Below, one piece after another: positions 8,417 to 16,787 of a stretch of 64,000 bases of DNA. This DNA is from Virgibacillus_F flavescens. Its GTDB lineage: Bacteria > Bacillota > Bacilli > Bacillales > Amphibacillaceae. The stretch is taken from the NCBI RefSeq assembly GCF_050574275.1, contig NZ_CP192260.1, positions 2,852,001-2,916,000 on the forward strand, read 5' to 3'. The position numbers were made by a program, and so were the translations under genes. Position 1 is the first letter of the stretch. Every line of letters begins with the position of its first letter. Below the pieces are notes generated by a model. That model searched no databases and was not told the origin of the DNA. It saw nothing but the letters and a program-made list of their open reading frames with translations.

Positions 8417-9961
8417 TTGGGCATAGAGATCTGGATAGTTATTGGTATTGCTGTCTGTTTACTTCTTGCACTTATTGGTGTATTCATTACAAAATACAGG
8501 ACAGCAGGACCTGATGAGGCACTGATTGTAACAGGAAGTTATCTTGGAGGTAAAAATGTTCACGTCGATGAATCGGGTAATAAAATTAAAATTATTCGTG
8601 GGGGCGGTACATTTGTATTACCCGTTTTTCAACAGGCAGAACCGCTAAGCTTATTATCAAGTAAACTGGACGTTACTACACCAGAAGTATATACAGAACA
8701 AGGTGTTCCGGTTATGGCCGATGGAACTGCCATCATTAAGATTGGTGGGTCAATTGGGGAAATCGCCACTGCAGCTGAACAGTTTTTAGGAAAATCCAAA
8801 GAAGACCGGGAAAACGAAGCAAAGGAAGTATTAGAAGGCCACCTGCGTTCGATTCTCGGATCGATGACAGTAGAGGAAATTTATAAAAATAGAGATAAGT
8901 TCTCTCAAGAAGTTCAACGGGTTGCTTCACAGGATTTAGCGAAAATGGGTTTAATTATTGTGTCGTTTACCATTAAAGATGTGAAAGACAAAAATGGCTA
9001 TTTAGAATCATTAGGTAAACCACGGATTGCGCAAGTAAAACGGGATGCAGATATAGCCACTGCAGAAGCTGACAAAGAAACACGCATTAAACGTGCCGAA
9101 GCATCTAAGGATGCAAAACGAGCTGAATTAGAGCGTGCGACGGAGATTGCCGAAGCAGAAAAAGTGAATCAGCTGAAAACTGCTGAATATCGCTACGAAC
9201 AAGACGCAGCAAAAGCACGCGCTGACCAGGCGTATGACCTAGAAACGGCAAGGTCGAAACAGGAAGTTACCGAACAGGAAATGCAAATTAAAATTATCGA
9301 ACGTCAGAAACAAATAGAACTCGAAGAAAAAGAAATTCTCCGTCGAGAAAAACAATACGACTCTGAAGTTAAAAAGAAAGCTGACGCAGATCGCTACTCT
9401 GTAGAGCAGAGTGCTGTGGCAAACAAGGCAAAAGAAATTGCCGAAGCAGATGCAAATCAGTACCGCATCGAATCTCAAGCGAAAGCTGATGCCGAGCGTG
9501 TTCGTGTTGATGGTCTTGCCAAAGCAGATTCACAACGGGCACAAGGTGAATCAGAAGCAGAAATCATTCGCTTGAAAGGACTTGCTGAAGCCGAAGCTAA
9601 ACGAAAAATTGCCGAGGCATTCGAAGAATTCGGAGAGGCAGCTATACTTGACATGGTCATGAAGATGCTGCCTGAATATGCGAAACAGGTTGCAAGTCCA
9701 CTTGCTAATATTGATAAAATAACTGTTGTCGACACAGGTGGCAGTGGTGCAAATGGAGGCGCGAACAAAGTATCCGGATATGCTACAAATTTGATGTCTA
9801 CGCTGCAGGAGTCGCTGAAAGCATCCTCTGGAATTGACGTAAAAGAATTAATAGAAAATATTTCAGGTAAAAAGAATATGCTGGAAGATATTGACTTTGA
9901 TCGATTACGATATGAATCTGAAAACGATATGGCTGCTGTAAGCGAAAAATCGGATAAATAA
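8417..9961 (+). CDS. floT: Flotillin FloT
   Basis: 514-residue flotillin-like scaffold of functional membrane microdomains. An N-terminal transmembrane segment (about 3-23) is followed by an SPFH/PHB domain (about 30-200), a long alanine/glutamate-rich coiled coil (about 205-400; repeats such as AEADKETRIKRAEA and EAEAKRKIAEA) and a C-terminal oligomerisation tail. The start is TTG, seven nt after AGGGGG. Transcribed from the SigW-like promoter with nfeD; the third B. subtilis operon gene (yuaI) is absent here. Confidence 0.93.
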   Translation: MGIEIWIVIGIAVCLLLALIGVFITKYRTAGPDEALIVTGSYLGGKNVHVDESGNKIKIIRGGGTFVLPVFQQAEPLSLLSSKLDVTTPEVYTEQGVPVMADGTAIIKIGGSIGEIATAAEQFLGKSKEDRENEAKEVLEGHLRSILGSMTVEEIYKNRDKFSQEVQRVASQDLAKMGLIIVSFTIKDVKDKNGYLESLGKPRIAQVKRDADIATAEADKETRIKRAEASKDAKRAELERATEIAEAEKVNQLKTAEYRYEQDAAKARADQAYDLETARSKQEVTEQEMQIKIIERQKQIELEEKEILRREKQYDSEVKKKADADRYSVEQSAVANKAKEIAEADANQYRIESQAKADAERVRVDGLAKADSQRAQGESEAEIIRLKGLAEAEAKRKIAEAFEEFGEAAILDMVMKMLPEYAKQVASPLANIDKITVVDTGGSGANGGANKVSGYATNLMSTLQESLKASSGIDVKELIENISGKKNMLEDIDFDRLRYESENDMAAVSEKSDK

Positions 9962-9972
9962 TAGAATTACAG

Positions 9973-10009
9973 AAGAAACAATCTCCATTTGGATGATTGT
10001 TTCTTTTTC
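9973..10009 (+). terminator. Terminator after floT
   Basis: GAAACAATC pairs perfectly with GATTGTTTC, with partial pairing further inside (TCC/GGA); a TCTTTTTCT tail follows. It ends the nfeD-floT transcript and isolates the peptide-receptor locus. Confidence 0.88.
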
Positions 10010-10046
10010 TAATTACAGATTTTAGTTCGATATTGTGTATTAATTT

Positions 10047-10126
10047 TTGTGAAATTGTCAGAATAATTGTCTCTCAGCGTATTAAATTGTCGAAATTTAA
10101 ATCTTCTTGTCGAAATAATAAGTTAA
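10047..10126 (+). repeat. 20-bp-period direct repeats upstream of the AimR-like gene
   Basis: Four units begin with TTGTG/TTGTC exactly 20 bp apart (starts at 10047, 10067, 10087 and 10107). The last two share TTGTCGAAAT. They lie just upstream of a TATAAT at 10162-10167 and could be an operator array for this locus, or a relic of the 21-bp repeat type seen elsewhere in the window. Function is inferred from position only. Confidence 0.55.
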
Positions 10127-10245
10127 ATTACCCACCTATTATTAACTCTAATATGCTATTATATAATAAAGTTTCAGAAAATTTTATTTTTTAAAGGAAA
10201 CCTATTTCCAGAACTAATGAATGGACAAAATTTGGGGGTGTAAAA

Positions 10246-11274
10246 ATGACTACTGAACCGGTAAATAAAACAGTAATGGAAATTACACGAGATGGAACAA
10301 TAACCCTAGACCAAATGATAATGATGTTATCACTTCAATACGATCAAAAAACCATTCAGAAAGCTGTAGCAGAATTTTGTTTGCAAACGAATGACAGTTT
10401 GACAATCAATAAAGGCATGGAGTATTTGTATATGAATGGATGTTATAAAGAACTAGAAATCCTAGTTAAAAAAGTAAGAAAGACGCTTCTAAATTCAAGA
10501 ACAATGAGAGCTGAGATCTATCAGCTAATGATAGACAGAAAGTTAAACAGAGCAAAGCCGCTGGAAATTTTAAACCACGTTTATTCCCTTCAAACAAATG
10601 AAACAGAAATTAAATGCTTAATTGAGTTCTTAAAAATTTCTATTCATTACGATACACGGAACTTCGGAAAGCTAGGAAACTTTTTAAATTTACAGGATCG
10701 TTTACTTGCAGAAATAAAAGATTCATACCTTTTATCTTTTTTTAATATACGATTATATGAAATATTATTTACGTACTATTGGGTTAATAACGAGTTATTG
10801 ATCGCGAGAAAATATGCTTTCCAGGTATTAAACCTTACGAAAAACCCAAAAACAAAGGTTAGTATACACATAAACCTGGCATTAACCTATACTTTTGACA
10901 CCTTCCACCAAGGAATGTATCACCTTATGGAGGCAACGAAGATTTCAGAAGAACACGGCTTTCACGAAAAGATTAACATGATCAAAAATCATAATCTTCC
11001 CTTTCTAGCCGCACGTCACGGAAAGGCAGATGGAATTTCAAGTTCTGATATAAGTGAACAGGCTCACCTAGAGATTGCTAGAGGAAATTTGAAGAAGGCA
11101 GAGCAGTTATTACGAACTTTGCCGATAAACACTCCTTTTCAAATGTACTATTTAGGACTTGCTACTAGTGATAAAAAACTGTTACATCAATCATATAATT
11201 TCTTTATTAAGAAGCGAAGTGATTACTTCTTCAGTCGACTGCCCTTACTGGCCATACAGAAAATAAACGGCTGA
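10246..11274 (+). CDS. AimR-family (arbitrium-type) peptide receptor lacking the N-terminal HTH
   Basis: 342-residue helical-repeat protein. From about residue 16 to the end it follows the layout of phage SPbeta/phi3T AimR: the DGTITLDQMI opening, paired TPR-like helices, and a strongly similar C-terminus (EQAHLEIARGNLKKAEQLL, MYYLGLA, FFSRLPLLAIQKI). Classical AimR proteins are about 380 residues, with an HTH of roughly 40 residues before this point. Here only about 15 residues precede it, and an in-frame TAA about 55 nt upstream rules out a longer start. GGGGGTG precedes the ATG. A pro-peptide gene follows at 28 bp. Probably an intracellular receptor for that peptide; its output is unclear without a DNA-binding domain. 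Rap-type receptors are the alternative family. The comparison is from memory. Confidence 0.75.
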   Translation: MTTEPVNKTVMEITRDGTITLDQMIMMLSLQYDQKTIQKAVAEFCLQTNDSLTINKGMEYLYMNGCYKELEILVKKVRKTLLNSRTMRAEIYQLMIDRKLNRAKPLEILNHVYSLQTNETEIKCLIEFLKISIHYDTRNFGKLGNFLNLQDRLLAEIKDSYLLSFFNIRLYEILFTYYWVNNELLIARKYAFQVLNLTKNPKTKVSIHINLALTYTFDTFHQGMYHLMEATKISEEHGFHEKINMIKNHNLPFLAARHGKADGISSSDISEQAHLEIARGNLKKAEQLLRTLPINTPFQMYYLGLATSDKKLLHQSYNFFIKKRSDYFFSRLPLLAIQKING

Positions 11275-11302
11275 TGAGTAGCATTTGAAAGGAGGTGTTG
11301 AA

Positions 11303-11425
11303 ATGAAAAAAATCGGTATGTTTCTAACAATTATTGCGTTAACAGTATATTTTACGGGTAATAATGTTAGCGAAACGAGTAGTCAAGTATCTTATGTTGA
11401 CCCTGGATACGGTGATATAGGTTAA
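11303..11425 (+). CDS. Exported signalling pro-peptide (AimP-like), 40 aa
   Basis: Forty codons: MKKIG n-region, hydrophobic core MFLTIIALTVYF, a short polar stretch, then a mature-like tail ending SYVDPGYGDIG. Length, signal peptide and C-terminal placement of the presumed active peptide match AimP/Phr pre-pro-peptides (phi3T AimP is about 43 residues). The ribosome site AAAGGAGGTG lies 5 nt from ATG and is the strongest nearby. It is directly downstream of the AimR-like receptor and before a terminator, the canonical aimR-aimP order. The last 5-10 residues (within YVDPGYGDIG) are the likely signal; the exact cleavage site is unknown. The C-terminus differs from the RGA ending of SPbeta-type peptides. 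Confidence 0.75.
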   Translation: MKKIGMFLTIIALTVYFTGNNVSETSSQVSYVDPGYGDIG

Positions 11426-11453
11426 GTAGTTGTGATAGTTTATCAACTGACCC

Positions 11454-11467
11454 TTTGCTCGAGCAAA
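11454..11467. promoter_or_regulatory. 14-bp perfect palindrome downstream of the peptide gene
   Basis: TTTGCTCGAGCAAA is a perfect palindrome placed between the peptide stop codon and the terminator. In arbitrium phages, control acts on the region just after aimP, so this is a candidate regulator site. Chance or part of an RNA fold are alternatives. Confidence 0.4.
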
Positions 11468-11482
11468 TTAGTGCTCTTTGAC

Positions 11483-11519
11483 AAAAGCCTGTTTCGTCTA
11501 TAAAAACAGGCTTTTATAT
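11483..11519 (+). terminator. Terminator of the receptor-peptide operon
   Basis: AAAAGCCTGTTT pairs with AAACAGGCTTTT across a short loop, followed by a T-rich tail. It ends the aimR-like/peptide transcript. Confidence 0.85.
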
Positions 11520-11615
11520 TTTATACTCCTTTACAACTTCCACTATATTTTTCATCTAGTTTCAACACTCCGATATGATAATTACTCCTCTTCTATTTTA
11601 ATTAGGTTTGTTATA

Positions 11616-11659
11616 TAAAAAAACAGCAACCCTTTTAGTATAAAGGATTGCTGTTTTTA
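11616..11659 (-). terminator. Terminator downstream of gntP
   Basis: On the minus strand AAACAGCAA and TTGCTGTTT, with an inner CCTTT/AAAGG, form a long stem followed by seven T. It closes the sugar-acid operon. Confidence 0.85.
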
Positions 11660-11668
11660 TGAGTTTGA

Positions 11669-13027
11669 TTAGATAAACATACTAATAATTAGTGTCACAC
11701 TGAAACCAACTAATGCAATAATTGTTTCCATTACCGTCCATGATTTAAGTGTGTCTTTCTCAGACATACCAAAGAATCGGTTAACCATCCAGAACCCTGA
11801 ATCGTTTACATGTGATGCGATTGTTGCACCTGAAGCAATTGTAATTACGAGCAGTGCAAGCATCGGACCTTCAATACCAAGTGAATCAATAACTGGAACA
11901 ATTAAACTTGCAGTTGTAACCATCGCAACAGTTGCGGAACCTTGTGCAATTCGAATTACCGAAGCTACTAGGAATGCAAATACTAGGATAGGCATATTTA
12001 AATCACTCATTGAACTAGCCAGTACTTCTCCAATCCCAGTCTCAACTAATACCTGACCAAAAACGCCACCTGCACCAGTAATTAAAATGATGATACCTGC
12101 TGGTTCCAGTGCCTTTGTAGCAATTTCCTGAATCTCTGTGCGTTTATAACCACGACGTGTACCTAACAAATAAAATGTTAACAGTGCCGTGATCGTTAAC
12201 GCGACTCCTGGATTACCTATGAACGTTAGAATGGAATATAGTGTACTTCCTTCTTCTAGTAATACCCCGCCAAACGTATTTAATAATATAAGAATAAGTG
12301 GCAGTAAGATAAGTGCTGCAATCATACCAAAGCTCGGAAGTTCTTTGTCATATGTTTTATTTTTGGCATCTTCAGCCATATTCTGCAGCATTAATTTTGG
12401 CACTTCAACATGAATTTTCTTAGAAATATACGTACCGAAGATTGGTCCAGCAATAATTGCTGCAGGGATACCTGCCATCAGACCAAACAAAATTACCCAT
12501 CCGATATTTGCTCCAAGTAAAGAAGAAACGGCAATCGGTCCTGGAGTTGGCGGTACAAAACTGTGTGTAACTGCTAAACCAGCTAATAACGGAATACCAT
12601 AAAACAATAGTGATTTGCCTGTTTTTTTAGCAAGACTGTATAAAATTGGTACTAATATAACAAAAGCTACGTCTAAAAATACAGGAATAGAAATAATGAA
12701 ACCGGTTAACATTAACGCCCAGTTTACGCGTTTTTCTCCAAATTTATTCATTAATGTAAGTGCTAGTCGTTCAGCACCACCTGACGCCTTAAGTATTTCA
12801 CCAAACATGGCACCGACACCGATGATAACTGCTATCTCCCCAACGGTTCCACCCATACCTGCCTGAACCGCTTCAAAAATTTCTGTTGGGCTCATACCTG
12901 CCAAAAGACCAACAATATAACTTACAACAAGTAATGCAAGAAACGCTTGAAGATTGACTTTAATAACTAGAAACAGTAACAGTCCTACGCCGAATACGGC
13001 AAGTAAAACTAACCCTAATGTAGACAT
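11669..13027 (-). CDS. gntP: Gluconate/sugar-acid permease, GntP family
   Basis: 452-residue proton symporter of the GntP family with about 12-14 membrane segments. Family features include GMGGTVGEIAVIIGVGAMFGEILKASGG near the first third, HSFVPPTPGPIAVSSLLGANIG, and the NDSGFWMVNRFFGMSE signature near the C-terminus. It is the last gene of the regulator-kinase-aldolase-dehydratase operon, so galactonate or gluconate are the likely substrates. The ribosome site GAGGAGAG is 8 nt from ATG. Confidence 0.88.
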   Translation of the reverse strand: MSTLGLVLLAVFGVGLLLFLVIKVNLQAFLALLVVSYIVGLLAGMSPTEIFEAVQAGMGGTVGEIAVIIGVGAMFGEILKASGGAERLALTLMNKFGEKRVNWALMLTGFIISIPVFLDVAFVILVPILYSLAKKTGKSLLFYGIPLLAGLAVTHSFVPPTPGPIAVSSLLGANIGWVILFGLMAGIPAAIIAGPIFGTYISKKIHVEVPKLMLQNMAEDAKNKTYDKELPSFGMIAALILLPLILILLNTFGGVLLEEGSTLYSILTFIGNPGVALTITALLTFYLLGTRRGYKRTEIQEIATKALEPAGIIILITGAGGVFGQVLVETGIGEVLASSMSDLNMPILVFAFLVASVIRIAQGSATVAMVTTASLIVPVIDSLGIEGPMLALLVITIASGATIASHVNDSGFWMVNRFFGMSEKDTLKSWTVMETIIALVGFSVTLIISMFI

Positions 13028-13079
13028 ATAAAATTCTCTCCTCTATTGATTATTTTTTTAATCTGTTTTACTAAACATT

Positions 13080-14228
13080 TTACCATTCAGCTACGGTGCC
13101 ATCTTTATGCCGCCAAATCGGATTTTTCCACTGGTGGCTCTCTTTTGATGCTTTTCTTACATGTTCTTCATTGATTTCAATACCCAAACCAGCTCCTTTT
13201 GGCATGCTGACTGAACCTTCGTTGTATTCAAATACTGTTGGATCTACTAGATAATCTAGCAAATCACTCCCCTTGTTATAGTGAATTCCAAGGCTTTGCT
13301 CCTGAATAATACAGTTCGGTGTACACGCATCAACCTGAAGTGACGCCGCCAGATTTATTGGCCCAAGTGGCGCATGAGGTGCCACTGCTACGTCAAACGC
13401 TTCAGCCATTGCAGCAATTTTCTTCACCTCTAAAATACCACCAGCATGGGATAAATCTGGTTGAACAATATCTACTACACCGTCCATCAGCATTTGTTTG
13501 AATCCCCAGCGAGTATAATTGCGTTCACCTGTTGCTATAGGAGTTGTCGTGTGATTTGCAATTTCTTTAAATGCTTCCAGGTTTTCAACAAGTACAGGCT
13601 CTTCAATAAACATAGGTCGATATGGTTCAAGTTCTTTCACAAGAATTTTGGCCATCGCTTTATGTACCCGGCCATGAAAATCTATTCCAATACCAAAGTC
13701 GGTACCAACTGCTTCACGTATAGCGGCAACTCTGTTTACAGCTGCATCAATCTTCGAGTAGCTATCAATATAATTCATCTCTTCGGTACCGTTCATCTTA
13801 ATAGCAGTAAAACCTGCATCTGCCTTCTCTTTTGCTGCAGCGCCGACATCCTGAGGACGATCTCCACCAATCCACGAATAAACCTGGATGTTTTCACGAA
13901 CTGCACCGCCAAGCATTTCATAAACTGGCATATTATAATATTTTCCTTTAATATCCCATAATGCCTGTTCAATACCAGATATCGCACTCATTAAAATAGG
14001 ACCACCGCGGTAAAATCCACCACGGTACAGTACTTGAAAATGATCTTCAATATGACGCGGATCCTTACCAATTAAGTAATCCATTAATTCTCTTACAGCT
14101 GCTTCTACTGTATGTGAACGGCCTTCCACAACCGGTTCACCCCAGCCGATTATTCCTTCATCTGTTTTAATTTTTAAAAATAACCATCTTGGTGGTACCT
14201 GAAAAAGTTCAAAACCTGTAATTTTCAT
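13080..14228 (-). CDS. dgoD: D-galactonate dehydratase (enolase superfamily)
   Basis: 382 residues; dehydrates D-galactonate to 2-keto-3-deoxygalactonate. Mandelate racemase/muconate cycloisomerase layout: an N-terminal capping domain (to about 125), then a barrel with metal-ligand motifs GIDFHGRV, FIEEPVL and ATGERNYTRW, and the catalytic DIVQPDLSHAGGI and APHAPLGPI segments. The length and the C-terminal WKNPIWRHKDGTVAEW match DgoD closely. It is separated by 5 nt from the aldolase gene, supporting one pathway in an operon. Confidence 0.9.
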   Translation of the reverse strand: MKITGFELFQVPPRWLFLKIKTDEGIIGWGEPVVEGRSHTVEAAVRELMDYLIGKDPRHIEDHFQVLYRGGFYRGGPILMSAISGIEQALWDIKGKYYNMPVYEMLGGAVRENIQVYSWIGGDRPQDVGAAAKEKADAGFTAIKMNGTEEMNYIDSYSKIDAAVNRVAAIREAVGTDFGIGIDFHGRVHKAMAKILVKELEPYRPMFIEEPVLVENLEAFKEIANHTTTPIATGERNYTRWGFKQMLMDGVVDIVQPDLSHAGGILEVKKIAAMAEAFDVAVAPHAPLGPINLAASLQVDACTPNCIIQEQSLGIHYNKGSDLLDYLVDPTVFEYNEGSVSMPKGAGLGIEINEEHVRKASKESHQWKNPIWRHKDGTVAEW

Positions 14229-14233
14229 TGCTG

Positions 14234-14869
14234 TTACACATCCTTTATCGCTTCTACAAATTTTTGAGCACGTTCTGTGATATCTTTTAATGTCTCGGGA
14301 TTAATTGGTTGCTTGGTGTTAACAAGCGAACTTCCTAATCCTGCTGCAACGGCGCCTTTATCGAAGTATTCTCTTACATTCGATAGATCGACTCCACCTG
14401 TTGGCATTAATGGAATTTGTGGTAATGGTCCATGTATGTCCTTTATATAACCTGGTCCCATGCTACCTGCTGGAAATACCTTTATTAGGTCTGCTCCCAG
14501 TTCATAAGCAGTTAATATTTCCGTGGGTGTCAATGCACCAGGAATACTAACTACACCATAACGCTTGGTCATTCGAATCGTTTCAGCATTAACGGTTGGC
14601 GAAAAAATAAATCGTGCTCCAGCCATAATTGCAGATCTAGCTGTTTCAGGATCGAGAACCGTACCAGCACCAACAATTAACTGATCGCCAAATTCCTCAG
14701 TTAATCTTCTTATAAGTACATCAACTTGTGGTGTATCAGCGGTAATTTCAAGAATATGTACACCACCCTCATGAAGTGCGTGCGCGATAGAAATTACATC
14801 TTCACCTTTTGAACCACGTATGACAGCGACAAGCTTATTATCTTTTATTCGTTGAAATGTGTCTGTCAT
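14234..14869 (-). CDS. KDPG/KDPGal-type aldolase
   Basis: 211-residue class I aldolase of the Eda/KdgA/DgoA family that splits 2-keto-3-deoxy-6-phospho-sugar acids into pyruvate and glyceraldehyde 3-phosphate. Visible landmarks: VAVIRG near residue 15, EITADTP (catalytic Glu), GAGTVL, the FIFSPTVN strand, and LIKVFPAGSMGP with the Schiff-base lysine, then PTGGV. The ATG giving MTDTFQ was chosen because GAAGGAGGTG lies 6 nt upstream. With DgoD and KDG kinase in the same operon, the galacto-isomer is the likely substrate; KDPG is also possible. Confidence 0.88.
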   Translation of the reverse strand: MTDTFQRIKDNKLVAVIRGSKGEDVISIAHALHEGGVHILEITADTPQVDVLIRRLTEEFGDQLIVGAGTVLDPETARSAIMAGARFIFSPTVNAETIRMTKRYGVVSIPGALTPTEILTAYELGADLIKVFPAGSMGPGYIKDIHGPLPQIPLMPTGGVDLSNVREYFDKGAVAAGLGSSLVNTKQPINPETLKDITERAQKFVEAIKDV

Positions 14870-14883
14870 TTTTGACACCTCCT

Positions 14884-15840
14884 TCATCTTTGTACATCAT
14901 CCTGCTCAATTCTGTTCATAAAATCGAACAGCCTTTTCTTATCTGGTAATCCTTCCACATCACCCTCAGCCATCGTTACCATTGCACCTACAGCATTCCC
15001 GCGCTTTACTGCTTCTTTTAAAGATAAACCATTAACTAATCCAGACAAGCATCCAGCAGCAAAACCATCCCCTGCCCCGACGGGATCAATCACTTGTTCA
15101 ACCTTAAAACCTTCAACAAGACCCTCTTCCTGGTCAGATAAAACAAAAGCTCCTTGTTTCCCCAGTTTCATAATAACGGTTGAAGCACCATTATCGATAA
15201 AAGCTTGCGCTAGTGAAGTATGGTCTGATTTGCCAAAGATAAATTCAGCTTCGTCTATTCCCGGCAATACTATATCAGCTAATGAGCATAGTTCCAAAAG
15301 CACCTTTCTAGCACGATCTTCATCCCAGAGTTTTCTTCTCAAGTTAGGATCAAACACTACGGTTACGCCATTACGTTTCGCAACTTGAATAGCTGATAAA
15401 ACGGTTTCATAACACTGCTCGCTCAGAGCTGGTGTAATACCAGTTACATGTAAATAGCTTGCAGAAGCAATGTACGCTTCATCTATATCATCTTTGTCCA
15501 AACGGCTAGCCGCTGAATCCTTTCGATAATACTTGACCCTCATCTCATTAGATGAAACTTTTTCCTTAAAGAAAAGACCGGTGGAAGCATATTCGTCCAC
15601 TTTGACCTGACTCACATCGACTCCTTCACCTCTAATAAATGATTGAACGCGTTCACCAAACTCATCATTTCCAACACGACTAATCCAACCAGCTTCACAT
15701 CCAAGTCTGGTCAACGCAATTGCTACATTTGACTCAGCGCCAGCTATCTTGGTTGAAAAATCACTCGTATATCGCATAAGGCCGACAGCGTCTTTTTGAG
15801 TAAACAGGACCATCGTTTCCCCTAATGTAACTACATCCAT
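14884..15840 (-). CDS. kdgK: 2-keto-3-deoxygluconate/galactonate kinase (PfkB family)
   Basis: 318-residue ribokinase-fold sugar kinase acting between the dehydratase and the aldolase. PfkB features: the N-terminal TLGETMVLFTQKD, GAESNVAIALTRLG (substrate site), VFDPNLRRKLW, and the catalytic-base motif DPVGAGDGFAAG near residue 250. KDG kinases share these. AAAGGTGG precedes the ATG. A cre-like box lies about 20 nt upstream of the start, implying carbon catabolite repression of this gene and those downstream. Confidence 0.88.
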   Translation of the reverse strand: MDVVTLGETMVLFTQKDAVGLMRYTSDFSTKIAGAESNVAIALTRLGCEAGWISRVGNDEFGERVQSFIRGEGVDVSQVKVDEYASTGLFFKEKVSSNEMRVKYYRKDSAASRLDKDDIDEAYIASASYLHVTGITPALSEQCYETVLSAIQVAKRNGVTVVFDPNLRRKLWDEDRARKVLLELCSLADIVLPGIDEAEFIFGKSDHTSLAQAFIDNGASTVIMKLGKQGAFVLSDQEEGLVEGFKVEQVIDPVGAGDGFAAGCLSGLVNGLSLKEAVKRGNAVGAMVTMAEGDVEGLPDKKRLFDFMNRIEQDDVQR

Positions 15841-15859
15841 TTAGTAACCACCTTTATCA

Positions 15860-15873
15860 TTAAAACGTTTTCA
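15860..15873 (-). promoter_or_regulatory. cre site (CcpA) upstream of kdgK
   Basis: TTAAAACGTTTTCA matches the ideal TGAAAACGTTTTCA in 13 of 14 positions. It lies in the 51-nt gap between rpiR and kdgK, placed to repress the kdgK-aldolase-dgoD-gntP part of the operon when preferred sugars are present. Confidence 0.75.
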
Positions 15874-15891
15874 TTTAAGATCCAAAAAAAC

Positions 15892-16746
15892 TTACATTCT
15901 TTTTAACGACATTGCTCCGCGCATGTTTTGCAGCGCTTCTCTAGATTCTTCATTTTTAGCAATCATCACATTTGTATATAATGCATCTATAAGACTGAGC
16001 TGAGCTATCCGCGATGACATTGCTTCTGAACGTATATCAGTTTCTTCTGCCACTGTATATAAAGAAAGATCTACTTCCTTTGTTAATGGGGACTTAGCAA
16101 AGTTTGTGATACTGATTGTTTTGACGCCTTTTTCCTTTAATACTTGTACAACATCAATCATGTCTTTGGTTGAACCTGAGTGCGAAATCAAGATAGCGGC
16201 GTCTTCTTGCGTTAACTGTGATGCTGACATTAGCTGCATATGCGATTCAAGGTTAGTGTTTACACTTAACCCACTTCGTATAAACTTGTGATAAGCATCC
16301 AGTGCAATAACAGCAGATCCCCCGTTACCGAAAAACTCAACCTTTCTTGCATTCAATAGAATTGAAACAGCCTGTTCCAGTATTTTTCCATCCAGAATTT
16401 GCATTGTGTCATCCAACGTTTTAAGGTTTGAACGAAATACTTTTTCTGACACTGTCCCTATACTGTCACCTTCATTAATTTTTTCATGTATATCCTTCAT
16501 AGGCGTAACAACTTCTGCAGCTAGTGCAATTTTAAAAGCCTGGTAGCCTTTAAAACCAATCCGCTGACAAAAACGGAATACCGTTGATTCTGCTACATCT
16601 AATTCATCAGCCACCTGATTAATCGTGTGATGAATAATATTTTGGGGATTAAGTAAAATAAAGTCTGCAATCTTTTTTTCTTTCTCACTGAACTTACCGT
16701 AATTACCCCTAATGCTTGCTAAAGCATATGTTTGACTATTACTCAT
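15892..16746 (-). CDS. RpiR-family transcriptional regulator
   Basis: 284-residue phosphosugar-sensing regulator. N-terminal RpiR helix-turn-helix (about residues 1-77; NQVADELDVAESTVFRFCQRIGFKGYQAFK), then a SIS domain (about 125-255) with EFFGNGGSAV and the ISHSGSTKDMIDVV phosphosugar-binding loop. The ATG giving MSNSQ follows GAGGAG by 7 nt; an upstream TTG overlaps the ribosome site. First gene of the sugar-acid operon and divergent from the phosphogluconate dehydrogenase gene, so it probably controls both directions. Confidence 0.88.
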   Translation of the reverse strand: MSNSQTYALASIRGNYGKFSEKEKKIADFILLNPQNIIHHTINQVADELDVAESTVFRFCQRIGFKGYQAFKIALAAEVVTPMKDIHEKINEGDSIGTVSEKVFRSNLKTLDDTMQILDGKILEQAVSILLNARKVEFFGNGGSAVIALDAYHKFIRSGLSVNTNLESHMQLMSASQLTQEDAAILISHSGSTKDMIDVVQVLKEKGVKTISITNFAKSPLTKEVDLSLYTVAEETDIRSEAMSSRIAQLSLIDALYTNVMIAKNEESREALQNMRGAMSLKRM

Positions 16747-16787
16747 GCGATGACTCCTCAATTTAGAATTCTAAAATGATTATACAA

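Noticed and set aside
9997..10194. 65-codon frame upstream of the AimR-like gene as a lost HTH-encoding part
   Set aside because: The product has no HTH-like pattern, no ribosome site, and the frame is an AT-rich chance reading through the 20-bp repeats and promoter region.
10246..11425. Prophage or phage remnant explaining the AimR-like gene
   Set aside because: No integrase, repressor, terminase, capsid or tail gene lies on either side; neighbours are floT and gluconate permease, both housekeeping-type genes.
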